A stretch of DNA of 64,000 nt from positions 1,550,001 to 1,614,000 of the forward strand of contig JADJWS010000001.1 in NCBI GenBank assembly GCA_016716235.1. Reading direction: 5' to 3'. The DNA comes from Candidatus Defluviilinea gracilis (GTDB lineage: Bacteria; Chloroflexota; Anaerolineae; Anaerolineales; Villigracilaceae). The translations under genes and the position numbers were made by a program. Within the stretch, counting starts at the first letter, position 1. Each line of letters begins with the position of its first letter. Positions 16,688-25,199 of the stretch are shown piece by piece. The notes under the pieces were generated by a model, which was given only the letters and a program-made list of their open reading frames with translations, was not told the DNA's origin and made no database searches.

Positions 16688-18694
16688 TTCGGCGCGGAAG
16701 ATCTATTTTCTGGCGTCACCTTTTCGGTTGCCAAAGGCGCGCGGCTTGCCATTGTGGGACCGAACGGAATCGGCAAGACGACTCTGTTGCGCATCCTCGT
16801 CGGGCAGGAAGAACCTTCAGACGGGACGATCACGCGCGCCAAGAATCTCCGCATCGGCTACCTCTCGCAAGAAGCGGACTTTGAATTGCAGGGCGCGTTA
16901 TGGGATGTGTGCCTCGAGCCGTTCGCCGAGTTGATTCGCATGGAAGGCGAACTGAAAAGACTTGAAGATGAGATGTCCGACCCAACGACGCGCGATCAGG
17001 CTTTGGTCCGATATGGAAGCGTGCAACACACGTTCGAAGAGCGCGGCGGATACATGTATCCCATCCGCATCAAGCAAGTGCTCACTGGTTTGGGATTCGA
17101 CGAACCCGATTTTCACATGTCACTCGATCATCTCTCAGGCGGACAACGCACGCGCGCGCATCTGGCACGATTGTTGTTGTCGAACCCCGATCTATTGTTG
17201 CTCGATGAGCCGACGAACCATCTCGACATCAAAGCTGTTGAGTGGCTTGAAAGTTATCTCACGCAATGGGACGGCGCGGCGATCATCGTTTCGCATGATC
17301 GTTATTTTTTAGATCACGCCTGCAACGCTCTGCTTGAAATGGCGGTCAGCGGATCGGAATATTATCGCGGCAATTACACAACGTATTTGAACGAGCGCGA
17401 GATCCGCTGGAATCATCGCTTTGAAATTTTCGAAAGCGAAAAAGAAAAACTGCTCAAAGACATGGAATACATCAAGAAAAATATTGCGGGGCAAAACACG
17501 TTGCAGGCAAAAGGTAAACTCAAACGGCTCACGCGCGTTGTGCAAGCCATCGAACAGGCAGGCATCGAAGCGGTCAACATGAATTGGTCGCAACTCGATG
17601 TGGAAACCACGCAATCGCCGTTCGGCGTCGAGGAGGCCGAGCGCCGCGTCCGCGCGCTGAGACCTCCTCAGCGCGTTACGCCCGATCTGCATTTGCATCT
17701 GCGTTCGACGAATCGTTCGGGCGATCTCGTCATCCGCACAAAAAATTTGAAGGTGGGATACGCCGCCGAAAACGGAACGCCCGAAAAATTTTTATTCGCC
17801 GCGCCCGACATCGAATTGAGACGACTCGACTGCGCCGCATTGATCGGACCGAACGGCGCGGGCAAATCAACATTCCTCAAGACGATACTCGGTTCCCTTG
17901 CCCCTCTGGCTGGTGAGGCGATCCTGGGAGCGAGTCTACACGTCGGCTATTTCGCGCAGGCGCACGAGGGACTCGACCCCGAGAAAACTGTGTTGGATGA
18001 GATCACCGCCGCATCAGGGATGTTGCCGTATCAAGCGCGCGACTATCTCGGCAAATATCTTTTCTCTGGCGACGACGCGTTCAAACTTGTGTCCATGCTC
18101 TCAGGCGGCGAACGCGGACGATTAGCCCTAGCCAAACTCGCCTTGCAAGACACAAACTTGTTATTGCTCGATGAGCCAACAAATCATCTTGATATTCCCT
18201 CACAGGAAATTTTGCAATCTGTGTTGGATTCGTACAAAGGCACGATCCTGCTCGTCTCTCACGACCGCTATCTCGTGGACGCGCTCGCCACCCAAATCTG
18301 GGAGATCGGCGGGGAGACCTCCGAGGTCTCTCAGACCTCGGAGGTCTTGCGCGTGTTCAACGGCACGTATTCGCAAATGAAAGAAGAACGCGAGAAACAA
18401 GCGGCGCGGCTAACCAGTTTCCAATCTCCAGTCTCCAATCTCCAATTCTCAAATTCTCGAAATGTGAAGAATGCAAAGAATAAAGAAACGAAAGAGGAAA
18501 GACGAAAGATAGCGCAGTTGCAAGAATTGGAAAACGCCATCGCCGAACTAGAAGCGACGCTGGCGAATCTTGGCGCGCAGTTGGAGAGTCCCTTCGTGAA
18601 ACCCGCCGAAGCCGCCACGCTGGGAACAGAGTACGAGCGCGTGCAGAGGGAAATGGATGCCAAACTAGGTGAATGGGAGAGGATGCAAGGATGA
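16652..18694 (+). CDS. ABC-F family ATPase (ribosome-associated)
   Basis: 680 aa with two tandem ABC domains and no membrane segment. Walker A GPNGIGKTT and GPNGAGKST, signatures LSGGQRTR and LSGGERGR, Walker B LLLLDEPTNHLD twice, interdomain linker and a C-terminal coiled coil. ABC-F proteins act at the ribosomal E site (translation factors or antibiotic protection). Two repeat-derived segments are embedded in frame near the end of domain 2: an inverted repeat at 18315-18347 (ETSEVSQTSEV) and a CTCCAGTCTCCAATC-type repeat at 18412-18460 (FQSPVSNLQFSNS). Not a known resistance subfamily that I can name. Confidence 0.93.
   Translation: MSLITVSSLSKSFGAEDLFSGVTFSVAKGARLAIVGPNGIGKTTLLRILVGQEEPSDGTITRAKNLRIGYLSQEADFELQGALWDVCLEPFAELIRMEGELKRLEDEMSDPTTRDQALVRYGSVQHTFEERGGYMYPIRIKQVLTGLGFDEPDFHMSLDHLSGGQRTRAHLARLLLSNPDLLLLDEPTNHLDIKAVEWLESYLTQWDGAAIIVSHDRYFLDHACNALLEMAVSGSEYYRGNYTTYLNEREIRWNHRFEIFESEKEKLLKDMEYIKKNIAGQNTLQAKGKLKRLTRVVQAIEQAGIEAVNMNWSQLDVETTQSPFGVEEAERRVRALRPPQRVTPDLHLHLRSTNRSGDLVIRTKNLKVGYAAENGTPEKFLFAAPDIELRRLDCAALIGPNGAGKSTFLKTILGSLAPLAGEAILGASLHVGYFAQAHEGLDPEKTVLDEITAASGMLPYQARDYLGKYLFSGDDAFKLVSMLSGGERGRLALAKLALQDTNLLLLDEPTNHLDIPSQEILQSVLDSYKGTILLVSHDRYLVDALATQIWEIGGETSEVSQTSEVLRVFNGTYSQMKEEREKQAARLTSFQSPVSNLQFSNSRNVKNAKNKETKEERRKIAQLQELENAIAELEATLANLGAQLESPFVKPAEAATLGTEYERVQREMDAKLGEWERMQG
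18315..18347. repeat. palindromic element in frame inside ABC-F gene
   Basis: Perfect arms AGACCTCCGAGGTCT and AGACCTCGGAGGTCT (15 bp) with spacer CTC. Each arm is itself nearly palindromic. It resembles the AGACCTGACAGGTCT pair at 31814-31909. Confidence 0.8.
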
Positions 18695-18712
18695 TTAGGA
18701 TACGGAGGAGAA

Positions 18713-19369
18713 ATGTTTGACAATTTATTCGAAACCATAAAAAATCTTTCAATTCTACTGGGAGTATGGTTAGCAATATACGGCATCGATTCTTGGCGAC
18801 GCGAACTAAAGGGAAGGCGGGAAATAGAATTAGCAGAAGAGACACTAGCTTTGTTCTATGAGGCGAGAGATGCAATTATTCATATGCGAAGCATATTCAG
18901 CTTTAACAGTGAAACTGCAGATATTGAGCGCGATTCTAACGAAACAGATGCACAGTTTGATTCTAGAAAAAATGCAAGTATCGTGTACAAGAGATATGCT
19001 GAGCATCAGGAGGTTTTTAACAGGCTATACTCCATACGTTACCGATTTATGGCTCAAATAGGCGTAAAAGAAGCGGAGCCTTTCGATGATTTACAAAAAT
19101 TAGTGCATGAAATATTTATTGCCGCCCGCAGGCTCGCTCAACTTTGGCCTAGGAATCATTTCAGAACAGATGAACAATATGAAAAGCATTTAGCTCAAGT
19201 TGAAAAATATGAGGCAATCTTTTGGGAAGGTATAGAGACCGAAGATCCAATAAATCTTAGGCTTGAAGCAATCATGCAAACCATTGAAAAAACTTGTCGG
19301 AACATAGTTTCAGGAAAAGGTACTCTGTTCGGAATGTTGAACAAAAGAATCTTCAAAAGACGATTATAA
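18713..19369 (+). CDS. AT-rich hypothetical protein with N-terminal membrane segment
   Basis: 218 aa, not recognised. Residues 8-25 (IKNLSILLGVWLAIYGID) can span the membrane once; the rest is helical and charged (RRELKGRREIELAEETLALF) and should be cytosolic. Start ATG has GGAGGAGAA upstream. The base composition is visibly AT-richer than the neighbours, and the gene stands 18 bp behind the ABC-F stop, so it is probably a late arrival using that transcript. Confidence 0.7.
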   Translation: MFDNLFETIKNLSILLGVWLAIYGIDSWRRELKGRREIELAEETLALFYEARDAIIHMRSIFSFNSETADIERDSNETDAQFDSRKNASIVYKRYAEHQEVFNRLYSIRYRFMAQIGVKEAEPFDDLQKLVHEIFIAARRLAQLWPRNHFRTDEQYEKHLAQVEKYEAIFWEGIETEDPINLRLEAIMQTIEKTCRNIVSGKGTLFGMLNKRIFKRRL

Positions 19370-19621
19370 GTAGCTGATAAACTGCCAAGAGAATTCTGAA
19401 AATCATAAATACATTAGGAAAATCCATTCAAAAAGAGAATCTCCCGACAGAACCTAGACCCCATCCTAAAAGCAATGATGCCGTGATTCGACAACAAAAG
19501 GGCCCGAGCCTCTCAGAAGTGTTCTCAGGCAACGGGATAATAAAGTAAATCCGCCATCAGGGGGAGATGCAATTGCAAATTGGTTTTATAATCGCCCCCA
19601 TCATTTCATTGCGGAGGATTC
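19370..19621 (+). promoter_or_regulatory. intergenic region with promoter for the channel gene
   Basis: No gene seen. TTTTATAAT (TATAAT at 19585-19590) lies about 30 bp before the start codon of the 19622 gene, followed by a GGAGGA ribosome site. Confidence 0.5.
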
Positions 19622-21526
19622 ATGAAACCCACGTTCCGTCAAAAGTTCAAATATTGGTTCGATAACCAGATGTCGCGCGGCACGCCCGCCATGATCGGCA
19701 TGTTGTTCGTGTTGTCGCTGGCGGTGGTGCTGGTGGCTGGCGCGATCATTTCGATCGCGGGGTTCGTGCAGGAAGGGCAGACTGAACGCATCCCATTTAT
19801 AGAAGCGGCATGGGAAAGTTTAATGCGCACGCTGGATTCGGGCACGATGGGCGGCGACACAGGCACAGGCTATCGCCTTGTCATGTTGCTCGTCACGCTG
19901 GGCGGCATCTTCATCGTCAGCGCGTTGATCGGCGTGTTGAACAACGCCATCGAGGGGCAAATGGAACGCCTGCGAAAGGGACGGTCGCAAGTTTTAGAAT
20001 CGAATCACACCCTCGTGCTGGGTTGGTCGGCGCAGGTCTTTACGGTGTTGAACGAGTTGATGGCGGCAAATGAAAATCAACCGAACGCGCGCATCGTGGT
20101 CATGGCAGATAAAGACAAAGTGGAAATGGAAGATGAGATCCGCGAGCGTGTTGAAGTCAAAGGGAAGACGCGCATCATCTGCCGCAACGGTAGCCCGATA
20201 GACCCGAACGATCTTGAGATCACAAGCCCGCATGATGCGAAAGCCATCATCATCCTGCCGCCCGAAAATGAAGACCCCGATACCGACGTGATCAAAACCG
20301 CGCTGGCGATCACCAACAATCCCGCTCGCCGCGCCGCGCCGTATCACATCATCACGCAGATCCGCCATGCGAAGAACATGGCAGTGTTGAAACTCGTCGG
20401 CGAAAAAGACAAAGTGCAAGCCATCCTCACCGGCGATCTCATTGCGCGAGTCGTGGCGCAAACCTCGCGCCAATCGGGGCTTTCGATGGTGTACACCGAA
20501 CTGATGAACTTCGGCGGCGATGAAATTTATTTTAGAAATGAACCCGCGCTGACGGGGAAAACCTTTGGCGAGGCGTTGCTCGCCTTTGAAGATTCATGTG
20601 TGATGGGTTTGCGTAAAACGAATGGAACGATCCTTCTCAGCCCGCCTATGGATTCGCGAATCGAAAAAGATGATCAGATCTTCGCCCTCTCGGCAGATGA
20701 CGACACGATCCGCGTCTCTCCCACATCAGGCTTGGCTCAGATCAACAACGCGCTCATCCACTCGAGCCGACAACCGCTAAAACCCAAGCCTGAAAAATGT
20801 CTTATCCTTGGCTGGAACCGAAGCGGCACGACCATCGTGCATGAACTCGATCACTATGTGCCGAAAGGTTCGCAGGTGACCGTCGTGGCGGATATTTACA
20901 ACATCGAAAAACAAATCCGCGCGCAAGGCGGCAAGTTGAAGAATCAAAAACTCGTGGTGATGGAAGGTGAAACCACCGACCGCGATCTGCTCAACAAACT
21001 CGGCGTGGAAGAATACGATCACGTCATTGTTCTGGCGTACAGCACCATGGAGCCGCAAGAAGCGGACGCGAAGACGCTCGTCACATTACTGCATCTGCGC
21101 GACATGGCTGAGAAAGACGAAACGCCGTTCTCCATCGTCAGCGAGATGCTCGACCTGCGCAACCGCGAACTCGCCGAAGCCACACAAGTGGACGATTTCA
21201 TCGTCAGTGAACATCTTGTCAGTTTGATGATGTCGCAACTTTCAGAGAACGGCGAACTGTTCCATGTGTTCACCGACATCTTCGACCCCGAAGGCGCGGA
21301 GATCTATCTCAAACCCATCAGCGATTATGTGACTCTCGGCGAAGCGGTCAACTTTTATACGGTGGTCGAGGCGGCGCGAAGGCGCGGGGAAACTGCGCTC
21401 GGCTACCGGCTTGTCGGCGAAGCCAAAATGGCGGGTAAGGCGTACGGCGTGCACACAAACCCAAAGAAGTCTGAAGCGGTTGTCTTTTCATCCGAGGATA
21501 AAGTGATCGTGATCGCGGAAGATTAG
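19622..21526 (+). CDS. CASTOR/POLLUX/SYM8-type ion channel protein
   Basis: 634 aa. An N-terminal hydrophobic segment (residues 20-48), a pore-loop-like TLDSGTMGGDTGTGYR (70-86) and a second helix (88-108) precede two tandem Rossmann/RCK-like domains (LVLGWSAQVFTVLNEL; CLILGWNRSGTTIVHELDHY). This is the layout of CASTOR/POLLUX channels and their bacterial homologues, which are gated through a cytosolic ring. Ion and ligand are not deducible. GGAGGA precedes the ATG. An SPFH scaffold-type gene follows in the same direction. Confidence 0.85.
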   Translation: MKPTFRQKFKYWFDNQMSRGTPAMIGMLFVLSLAVVLVAGAIISIAGFVQEGQTERIPFIEAAWESLMRTLDSGTMGGDTGTGYRLVMLLVTLGGIFIVSALIGVLNNAIEGQMERLRKGRSQVLESNHTLVLGWSAQVFTVLNELMAANENQPNARIVVMADKDKVEMEDEIRERVEVKGKTRIICRNGSPIDPNDLEITSPHDAKAIIILPPENEDPDTDVIKTALAITNNPARRAAPYHIITQIRHAKNMAVLKLVGEKDKVQAILTGDLIARVVAQTSRQSGLSMVYTELMNFGGDEIYFRNEPALTGKTFGEALLAFEDSCVMGLRKTNGTILLSPPMDSRIEKDDQIFALSADDDTIRVSPTSGLAQINNALIHSSRQPLKPKPEKCLILGWNRSGTTIVHELDHYVPKGSQVTVVADIYNIEKQIRAQGGKLKNQKLVVMEGETTDRDLLNKLGVEEYDHVIVLAYSTMEPQEADAKTLVTLLHLRDMAEKDETPFSIVSEMLDLRNRELAEATQVDDFIVSEHLVSLMMSQLSENGELFHVFTDIFDPEGAEIYLKPISDYVTLGEAVNFYTVVEAARRRGETALGYRLVGEAKMAGKAYGVHTNPKKSEAVVFSSEDKVIVIAED

Positions 21527-21539
21527 CGAAAATACCCAA

Positions 21540-21573
21540 AGTTCATCCGGCAGTTGAACTGCTGGATGAACTA
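21540..21573 (+). terminator. stem-loop behind the channel gene
   Basis: AGTTCATCCGGCAG-TTGAA-CTGCTGGATGAACT, 14-bp stem with one G-U pair and no T run. It could be a weak or factor-dependent terminator or an mRNA-stabilising hairpin. Confidence 0.5.
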
Positions 21574-21660
21574 ACGCCTCGCATGTTTTTCGGCAAGGTT
21601 CTAAACGAAACCTGCGGGGCGGTGATTGCGTAGATACAGTTGTGACCAAAGGAGGTCAAA

Positions 21661-23631
21661 ATGACAGGTTTGCTTTTAGTAGGCGCGGGATTGATGGGCT
21701 TCGTAGTTCTCTTCCTGCTTTTGGGAATCCGATTCATCCCCAACACGCGCATCGGTATCGTAGAAAAGCGATTCGGTTTCAAAGGCTCGGTGAAAAGCGG
21801 GTTCATCGCGCTCAACGGCGAAGCAGGCTTTCAACCGAAGGTCTTGCGCGGCGGTCTGCATTACCTGATGCCGATCCAATATGTGGTGAGGCTGGTTCCA
21901 TTGGTGACCATTCCGCAGGGAAAGATGGGCTATATCTTTGCGCGCGACGGCAAACTGCTCGAACCAACGCAGGCGCTCGCGACCAATGAGACCGCTTTCG
22001 ATTTTCAAGACGTGGAATCTTTTTTCAAGAACGGCGGTCAACGCGGACCGCAACGCCGCGTCTTACGCGAAGGGACGTTTGCCATCAATCTCGTGCAGTT
22101 CATCGTGCTGACGGATGAGCGCGTGTACTCGATGCCGTTATCGCGTGAAGAAATGGGAGTGATTCAAGGCATGGCGCAAGTGATCGCCGAACGCGGCGGG
22201 TTTGTGCCGGTCATTATCAAAGACACCGATGACAAGATCGGCATTGCCACCGTCCACGATGGACCGTCGCTGGCGCAGGGCGAGATCATCGCTCCCGTGG
22301 TCGGCGACGACCCGAAAAATGACGCGACGTATCACAATAAATTTCAAGACCCCGATAAGTTTTTGAAAGCGGGCGGCTTCCGCGGGCGTCAACTGCAAGT
22401 GTTGGTGGAAGGCACCTATTACGTCAACCGCTTGTTTGCCACTGTGGAAATGATCAAAAAGACGATCATTGATGTGGGCAGTGTCGGCGTGGTCGTTTCG
22501 TATACAGGCGCGACAGGCGAAGACCTTTCGGGCAAGGAATATCGTCACGGCGAGTTGGTGGCGCGAGGTCAACGCGGCGTGTGGGAGGAAGCGCTGCTCC
22601 CCGGCAAGTATGCGTTCAACACCTACGCGGGCAACGTGGTTCCCGTGCCGACCACCAACTTCATTCTCAAATGGATCCGCAACCAGACAGGCGCGCACAA
22701 GTTCGATGAGAACCTCAGCGAAGTTTCGCTCATCACAAAGGACGCGTTCGAGCCGTCGCTACCTTTGTCGGTAGTCGTACACATTGACTATCAGAAAGCC
22801 CCGCTGGTCGTGCAACGCTTCGGCGATATCAAACGTCTCGTCGAGCAGACGCTCGACCCCATGGTGGCGGCATATTTCAAGAACATCGGTCAGACGCGCA
22901 CATTGATTCAGCTACTGCAAGAACGCAGTGACATTCAACGCATTGCCAGCGAAGAGATGAAAGAAAAGTTCAGGCACTACAATCTTGAGTTGGAAGAAGT
23001 GTTGATCGGCACGCCGTCGTCACCTGAGAACGACACGCAGATCGAAACGATCCTCACGCAGTTGCGCTCGCGGCAGATCGCGGCGGAACAAATTGAAACG
23101 TATGACCGACAGGAAAAAGCCGCGGTGAAAGAACGCGAACTCCGCGAAGCCGAAGCCCGCGCCGAGATGCAAACGAACATGACGCAGGCTGAACTCAACA
23201 TCGAGATCCAGTCGAATCAGGGTAAAGCCGAATATCAACGCTCGATCCAGCAGGCGTCGCAAATCCGCGCGCTGGCAGAAGCGGAAGCCGAGAAGGTAGC
23301 GCGTATCGGTATCGCGCAGGCGTTAGCCACCGAGGAACAAGTCCGCGCGTATGGCGGGCCGCAGTTCCAGGTGACGCAAACTGTGCTGAATCGTTTTGCC
23401 GAAGCCATCCAACAATCCAAAGTGGATGTGGTCCCACGCGTGGTTGTCGGCGCGGATAAAGAGAGCGGCTCGGGCAATATCATGGAAGCCCTGCTCGCCA
23501 TGCTCCTCTCGGACCGCTTCGGCGCGCTCTCGAATGAAGCGCAAGGCAAACGCTCGGAGGAAGCGGAGCAACTCCGTTCTGATATCCGCAAGAGTATGAC
23601 GAACAAGACGGATCAAGATAAGAAGGCGTAA
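21661..23631 (+). CDS. SPFH/band-7 domain protein, flotillin-like
   Basis: 656 aa with a single N-terminal membrane segment (residues 3-24), a long SPFH region and an Ala/Glu/Arg-rich coiled coil (about 490-560: YDRQEKAAVKERELREAEAR), as in flotillins that scaffold membrane microdomains. The insert between helix and SPFH core is longer than in classic FloT. An AAAGGAGGTC site precedes ATG. It follows the channel gene, so a functional link at the membrane is plausible but unproven. Confidence 0.82.
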   Translation: MTGLLLVGAGLMGFVVLFLLLGIRFIPNTRIGIVEKRFGFKGSVKSGFIALNGEAGFQPKVLRGGLHYLMPIQYVVRLVPLVTIPQGKMGYIFARDGKLLEPTQALATNETAFDFQDVESFFKNGGQRGPQRRVLREGTFAINLVQFIVLTDERVYSMPLSREEMGVIQGMAQVIAERGGFVPVIIKDTDDKIGIATVHDGPSLAQGEIIAPVVGDDPKNDATYHNKFQDPDKFLKAGGFRGRQLQVLVEGTYYVNRLFATVEMIKKTIIDVGSVGVVVSYTGATGEDLSGKEYRHGELVARGQRGVWEEALLPGKYAFNTYAGNVVPVPTTNFILKWIRNQTGAHKFDENLSEVSLITKDAFEPSLPLSVVVHIDYQKAPLVVQRFGDIKRLVEQTLDPMVAAYFKNIGQTRTLIQLLQERSDIQRIASEEMKEKFRHYNLELEEVLIGTPSSPENDTQIETILTQLRSRQIAAEQIETYDRQEKAAVKERELREAEARAEMQTNMTQAELNIEIQSNQGKAEYQRSIQQASQIRALAEAEAEKVARIGIAQALATEEQVRAYGGPQFQVTQTVLNRFAEAIQQSKVDVVPRVVVGADKESGSGNIMEALLAMLLSDRFGALSNEAQGKRSEEAEQLRSDIRKSMTNKTDQDKKA

Positions 23632-23636
23632 ATCAC

Positions 23637-23669
23637 AAGAGCGACCCAATCGGGTCGCTCTTCTTTTTT
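23637..23669 (+). terminator. strong intrinsic terminator
   Basis: AAGAGCGACCC-AATC-GGGTCGCTCTT followed by CTTTTTT, starting six bases after the SPFH stop codon. Confidence 0.92.
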
Positions 23670-23673
23670 CAAA

Positions 23674-23811
23674 TAGACCTCTTGCGAAAGTCCTTTTCGC
23701 CACACACCTGCCCTGGCGGGCGGCGCCAGGGGAGAACACAGAGAAAAAAAGCCTTTCTCAAAAGTCTCTGTGGACTCTGTGGCAGAGCAAGAGTCACATA
23801 TGCAAGAGGTC
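23674..23811. repeat. inverted-repeat-bounded element GACCTCTTGC ... GCAAGAGGTC
   Basis: GACCTCTTGC (23676-23685) and GCAAGAGGTC (23801-23810) enclose repeat sequence with a CCCTGGCG/CGCCAGGG hairpin. The right arm reaches into the last codons of the RlmD-like gene (LFDLLHM). A related CTTTCGCAAGAG occurs near 55745. Confidence 0.6.
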
Positions 23812-25113
23812 AAACAACGAAATGGATTCGATGTGATACGTCTGCGGGAACAGGTCGAAGGGAGTCACCTCTTTCAACGTATATCCGCCCTGGATCAACC
23901 TCGCCGCATCCCGCGCCAGCGTGGACGGGTCGCAGGAAACATACGCAATTTTCTGCGGCTTCAATTGGACGATGGCGTCCAGCGCGTGACGTTCGATGCC
24001 CGCGCGGGGAGGATCAACAATCACGTAATCGGGCGGATTACCAATCCGCCCCACGAGGCTCGGTAAAATTTCCTCCGCAGCGCCTTCGTACAACTCCACG
24101 TTATCGAACTCGTCGAGATTCACCGTGAAGTCTTCGCAAGCAGATGAGGAGGCTTCCACGCCGATCACGCGTCCGCATTTGGGAGCGAAGAATGCGCTGA
24201 AGAGACCGACGCCGCAGTAGAGGTCGAGTAAAGTAGATGAATTCGTAATTGGTAATTGGGTAATTAAGTGTTCGACCATCTTCCCTGCCATGACCGTGTT
24301 CACTTGAAAGAACGACGCGGCGGAGACTTTGAAATCGCGGTCAAGCACGCGGATGAGGATGTGGTCATTCCCCGCGATGACAACGGAGTTTTCTTCGTAC
24401 ACGTGCGCGATGGAAATCCCCGCTTCGATCTCGAGTTCAGGCGGCTCAGGAGAATCCGATTCGAGGACGAGCATCAAGTCATCATCGTTTCCCGCGCGAA
24501 GAGAGACTCGCTCGATGTCTGTTTCAGGCTCGAATTCAAGTTGATGCCAGAAATCGTTGATGCTTGGTTCGGGAAGGTGACATTCAGCGATAGGAATTAT
24601 CTTGTTTGAGTTGGGCGCTTGAAAACCAAGTTTGCCGTGTTCATCCAGCGAGAACTGCATGTGATTGCGATAATTCCATGGAGTGGGACACGCAATCATC
24701 GGCTGAACGGGCGGGTTTTCGATCTTGCCGATGCGCTTGAGTTGGTCAATCAGAATTTCGTTTTTTATCTCAAGTTGTTTTTCGTAGGGAAGGTGCTGGT
24801 AATGGCATCCTCCGCAAGCCCTCACCCCTGTCCCCTCTCCCCGCTTCGTCTCCGCTAGCGCTCCGCTCAGCGCGAGAGGAGAAAAGAAATGTTTGCATCT
24901 GGGCTGAATTCTATCTTTTGAGGGTTCGAGAATTTGGAGAATTTGCCCGCGCGCAAAATTTTTCTTCTCCTCCGTCAACCTCGCGCGGACTTTTTCTCCC
25001 GCCAACCCAAACGGGACAAAGACCGCGCGACCGTCGGGCAGGCGTCCCATCGCGTCGCCGCCATAGATCATTGTTTCAAGTTGCAGGTCAAAGGTCACAG
25101 GTTTCGAATCCAT
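23794..25113 (-). CDS. 23S rRNA (uracil-C5)-methyltransferase, RlmD/RumA family
   Basis: SAM-dependent m5U methyltransferase, 439 aa. Order: N-terminal TRAM-like beta barrel; Fe-S cysteines C73, C100, C103 and one near 142; SAM site LLDLYCGVGLFSAFFA; VIVDPPRAG; nucleophile motif YVSCDPSTLARD. Between C73 and C100 sits a 23-residue insert (FSPLALSGALAETKRGEGTG and three more) coded by repeat DNA; relatives have only five residues there. A second repeat-derived segment VGRIGNPP precedes VIVDPP. TATAAT lies eight bases before ATG and no ribosome site is seen, so it is possibly leaderless. Exact rRNA target is inferred from family only. Confidence 0.9.
   Translation of the reverse strand: MDSKPVTFDLQLETMIYGGDAMGRLPDGRAVFVPFGLAGEKVRARLTEEKKNFARGQILQILEPSKDRIQPRCKHFFSPLALSGALAETKRGEGTGVRACGGCHYQHLPYEKQLEIKNEILIDQLKRIGKIENPPVQPMIACPTPWNYRNHMQFSLDEHGKLGFQAPNSNKIIPIAECHLPEPSINDFWHQLEFEPETDIERVSLRAGNDDDLMLVLESDSPEPPELEIEAGISIAHVYEENSVVIAGNDHILIRVLDRDFKVSAASFFQVNTVMAGKMVEHLITQLPITNSSTLLDLYCGVGLFSAFFAPKCGRVIGVEASSSACEDFTVNLDEFDNVELYEGAAEEILPSLVGRIGNPPDYVIVDPPRAGIERHALDAIVQLKPQKIAYVSCDPSTLARDAARLIQGGYTLKEVTPFDLFPQTYHIESISLFDLLHM
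24031..24051. repeat. in-frame palindrome GGGCGGATT-ACC-AATCCGCCC
   Basis: Perfect nine-bp arms around a three-base centre inside the methyltransferase gene, read as GRIGNPP on the minus strand. A sister copy in the GH4 gene (54520-54538) is read in the same frame as GQIANLP. Confidence 0.85.
24818..24886. repeat. in-frame CCTCACCCC-family repeat inside methyltransferase gene
   Basis: CCTCACCCC and CCCCTCTCC followed by CGCTAGCGCTCC and a GAGAGGAGAAAAG end. It shares its left part with the intergenic element at 9586-9622. It encodes the 23 residues between the Fe-S cysteines. Confidence 0.75.
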
Positions 25114-25129
25114 GTTGCCTGATTATAAA

Positions 25130-25171
25130 TAAAAAAGAGTCTGGGCAAGAAATCAAAATCTGCCAGACTCT
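25130..25171 (-). terminator. terminator behind the aminotransferase, abutting the RlmD-like promoter
   Basis: On the minus strand AGAGTCTGG ... CCAGACTCT followed by TTTTTT. TATAAT (25127-25122) of the next gene follows three bases after the T run, another terminator-promoter composite. Confidence 0.8.
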
Positions 25172-25199
25172 CAACTTTCAACTTTCCAACCTGCAACTT

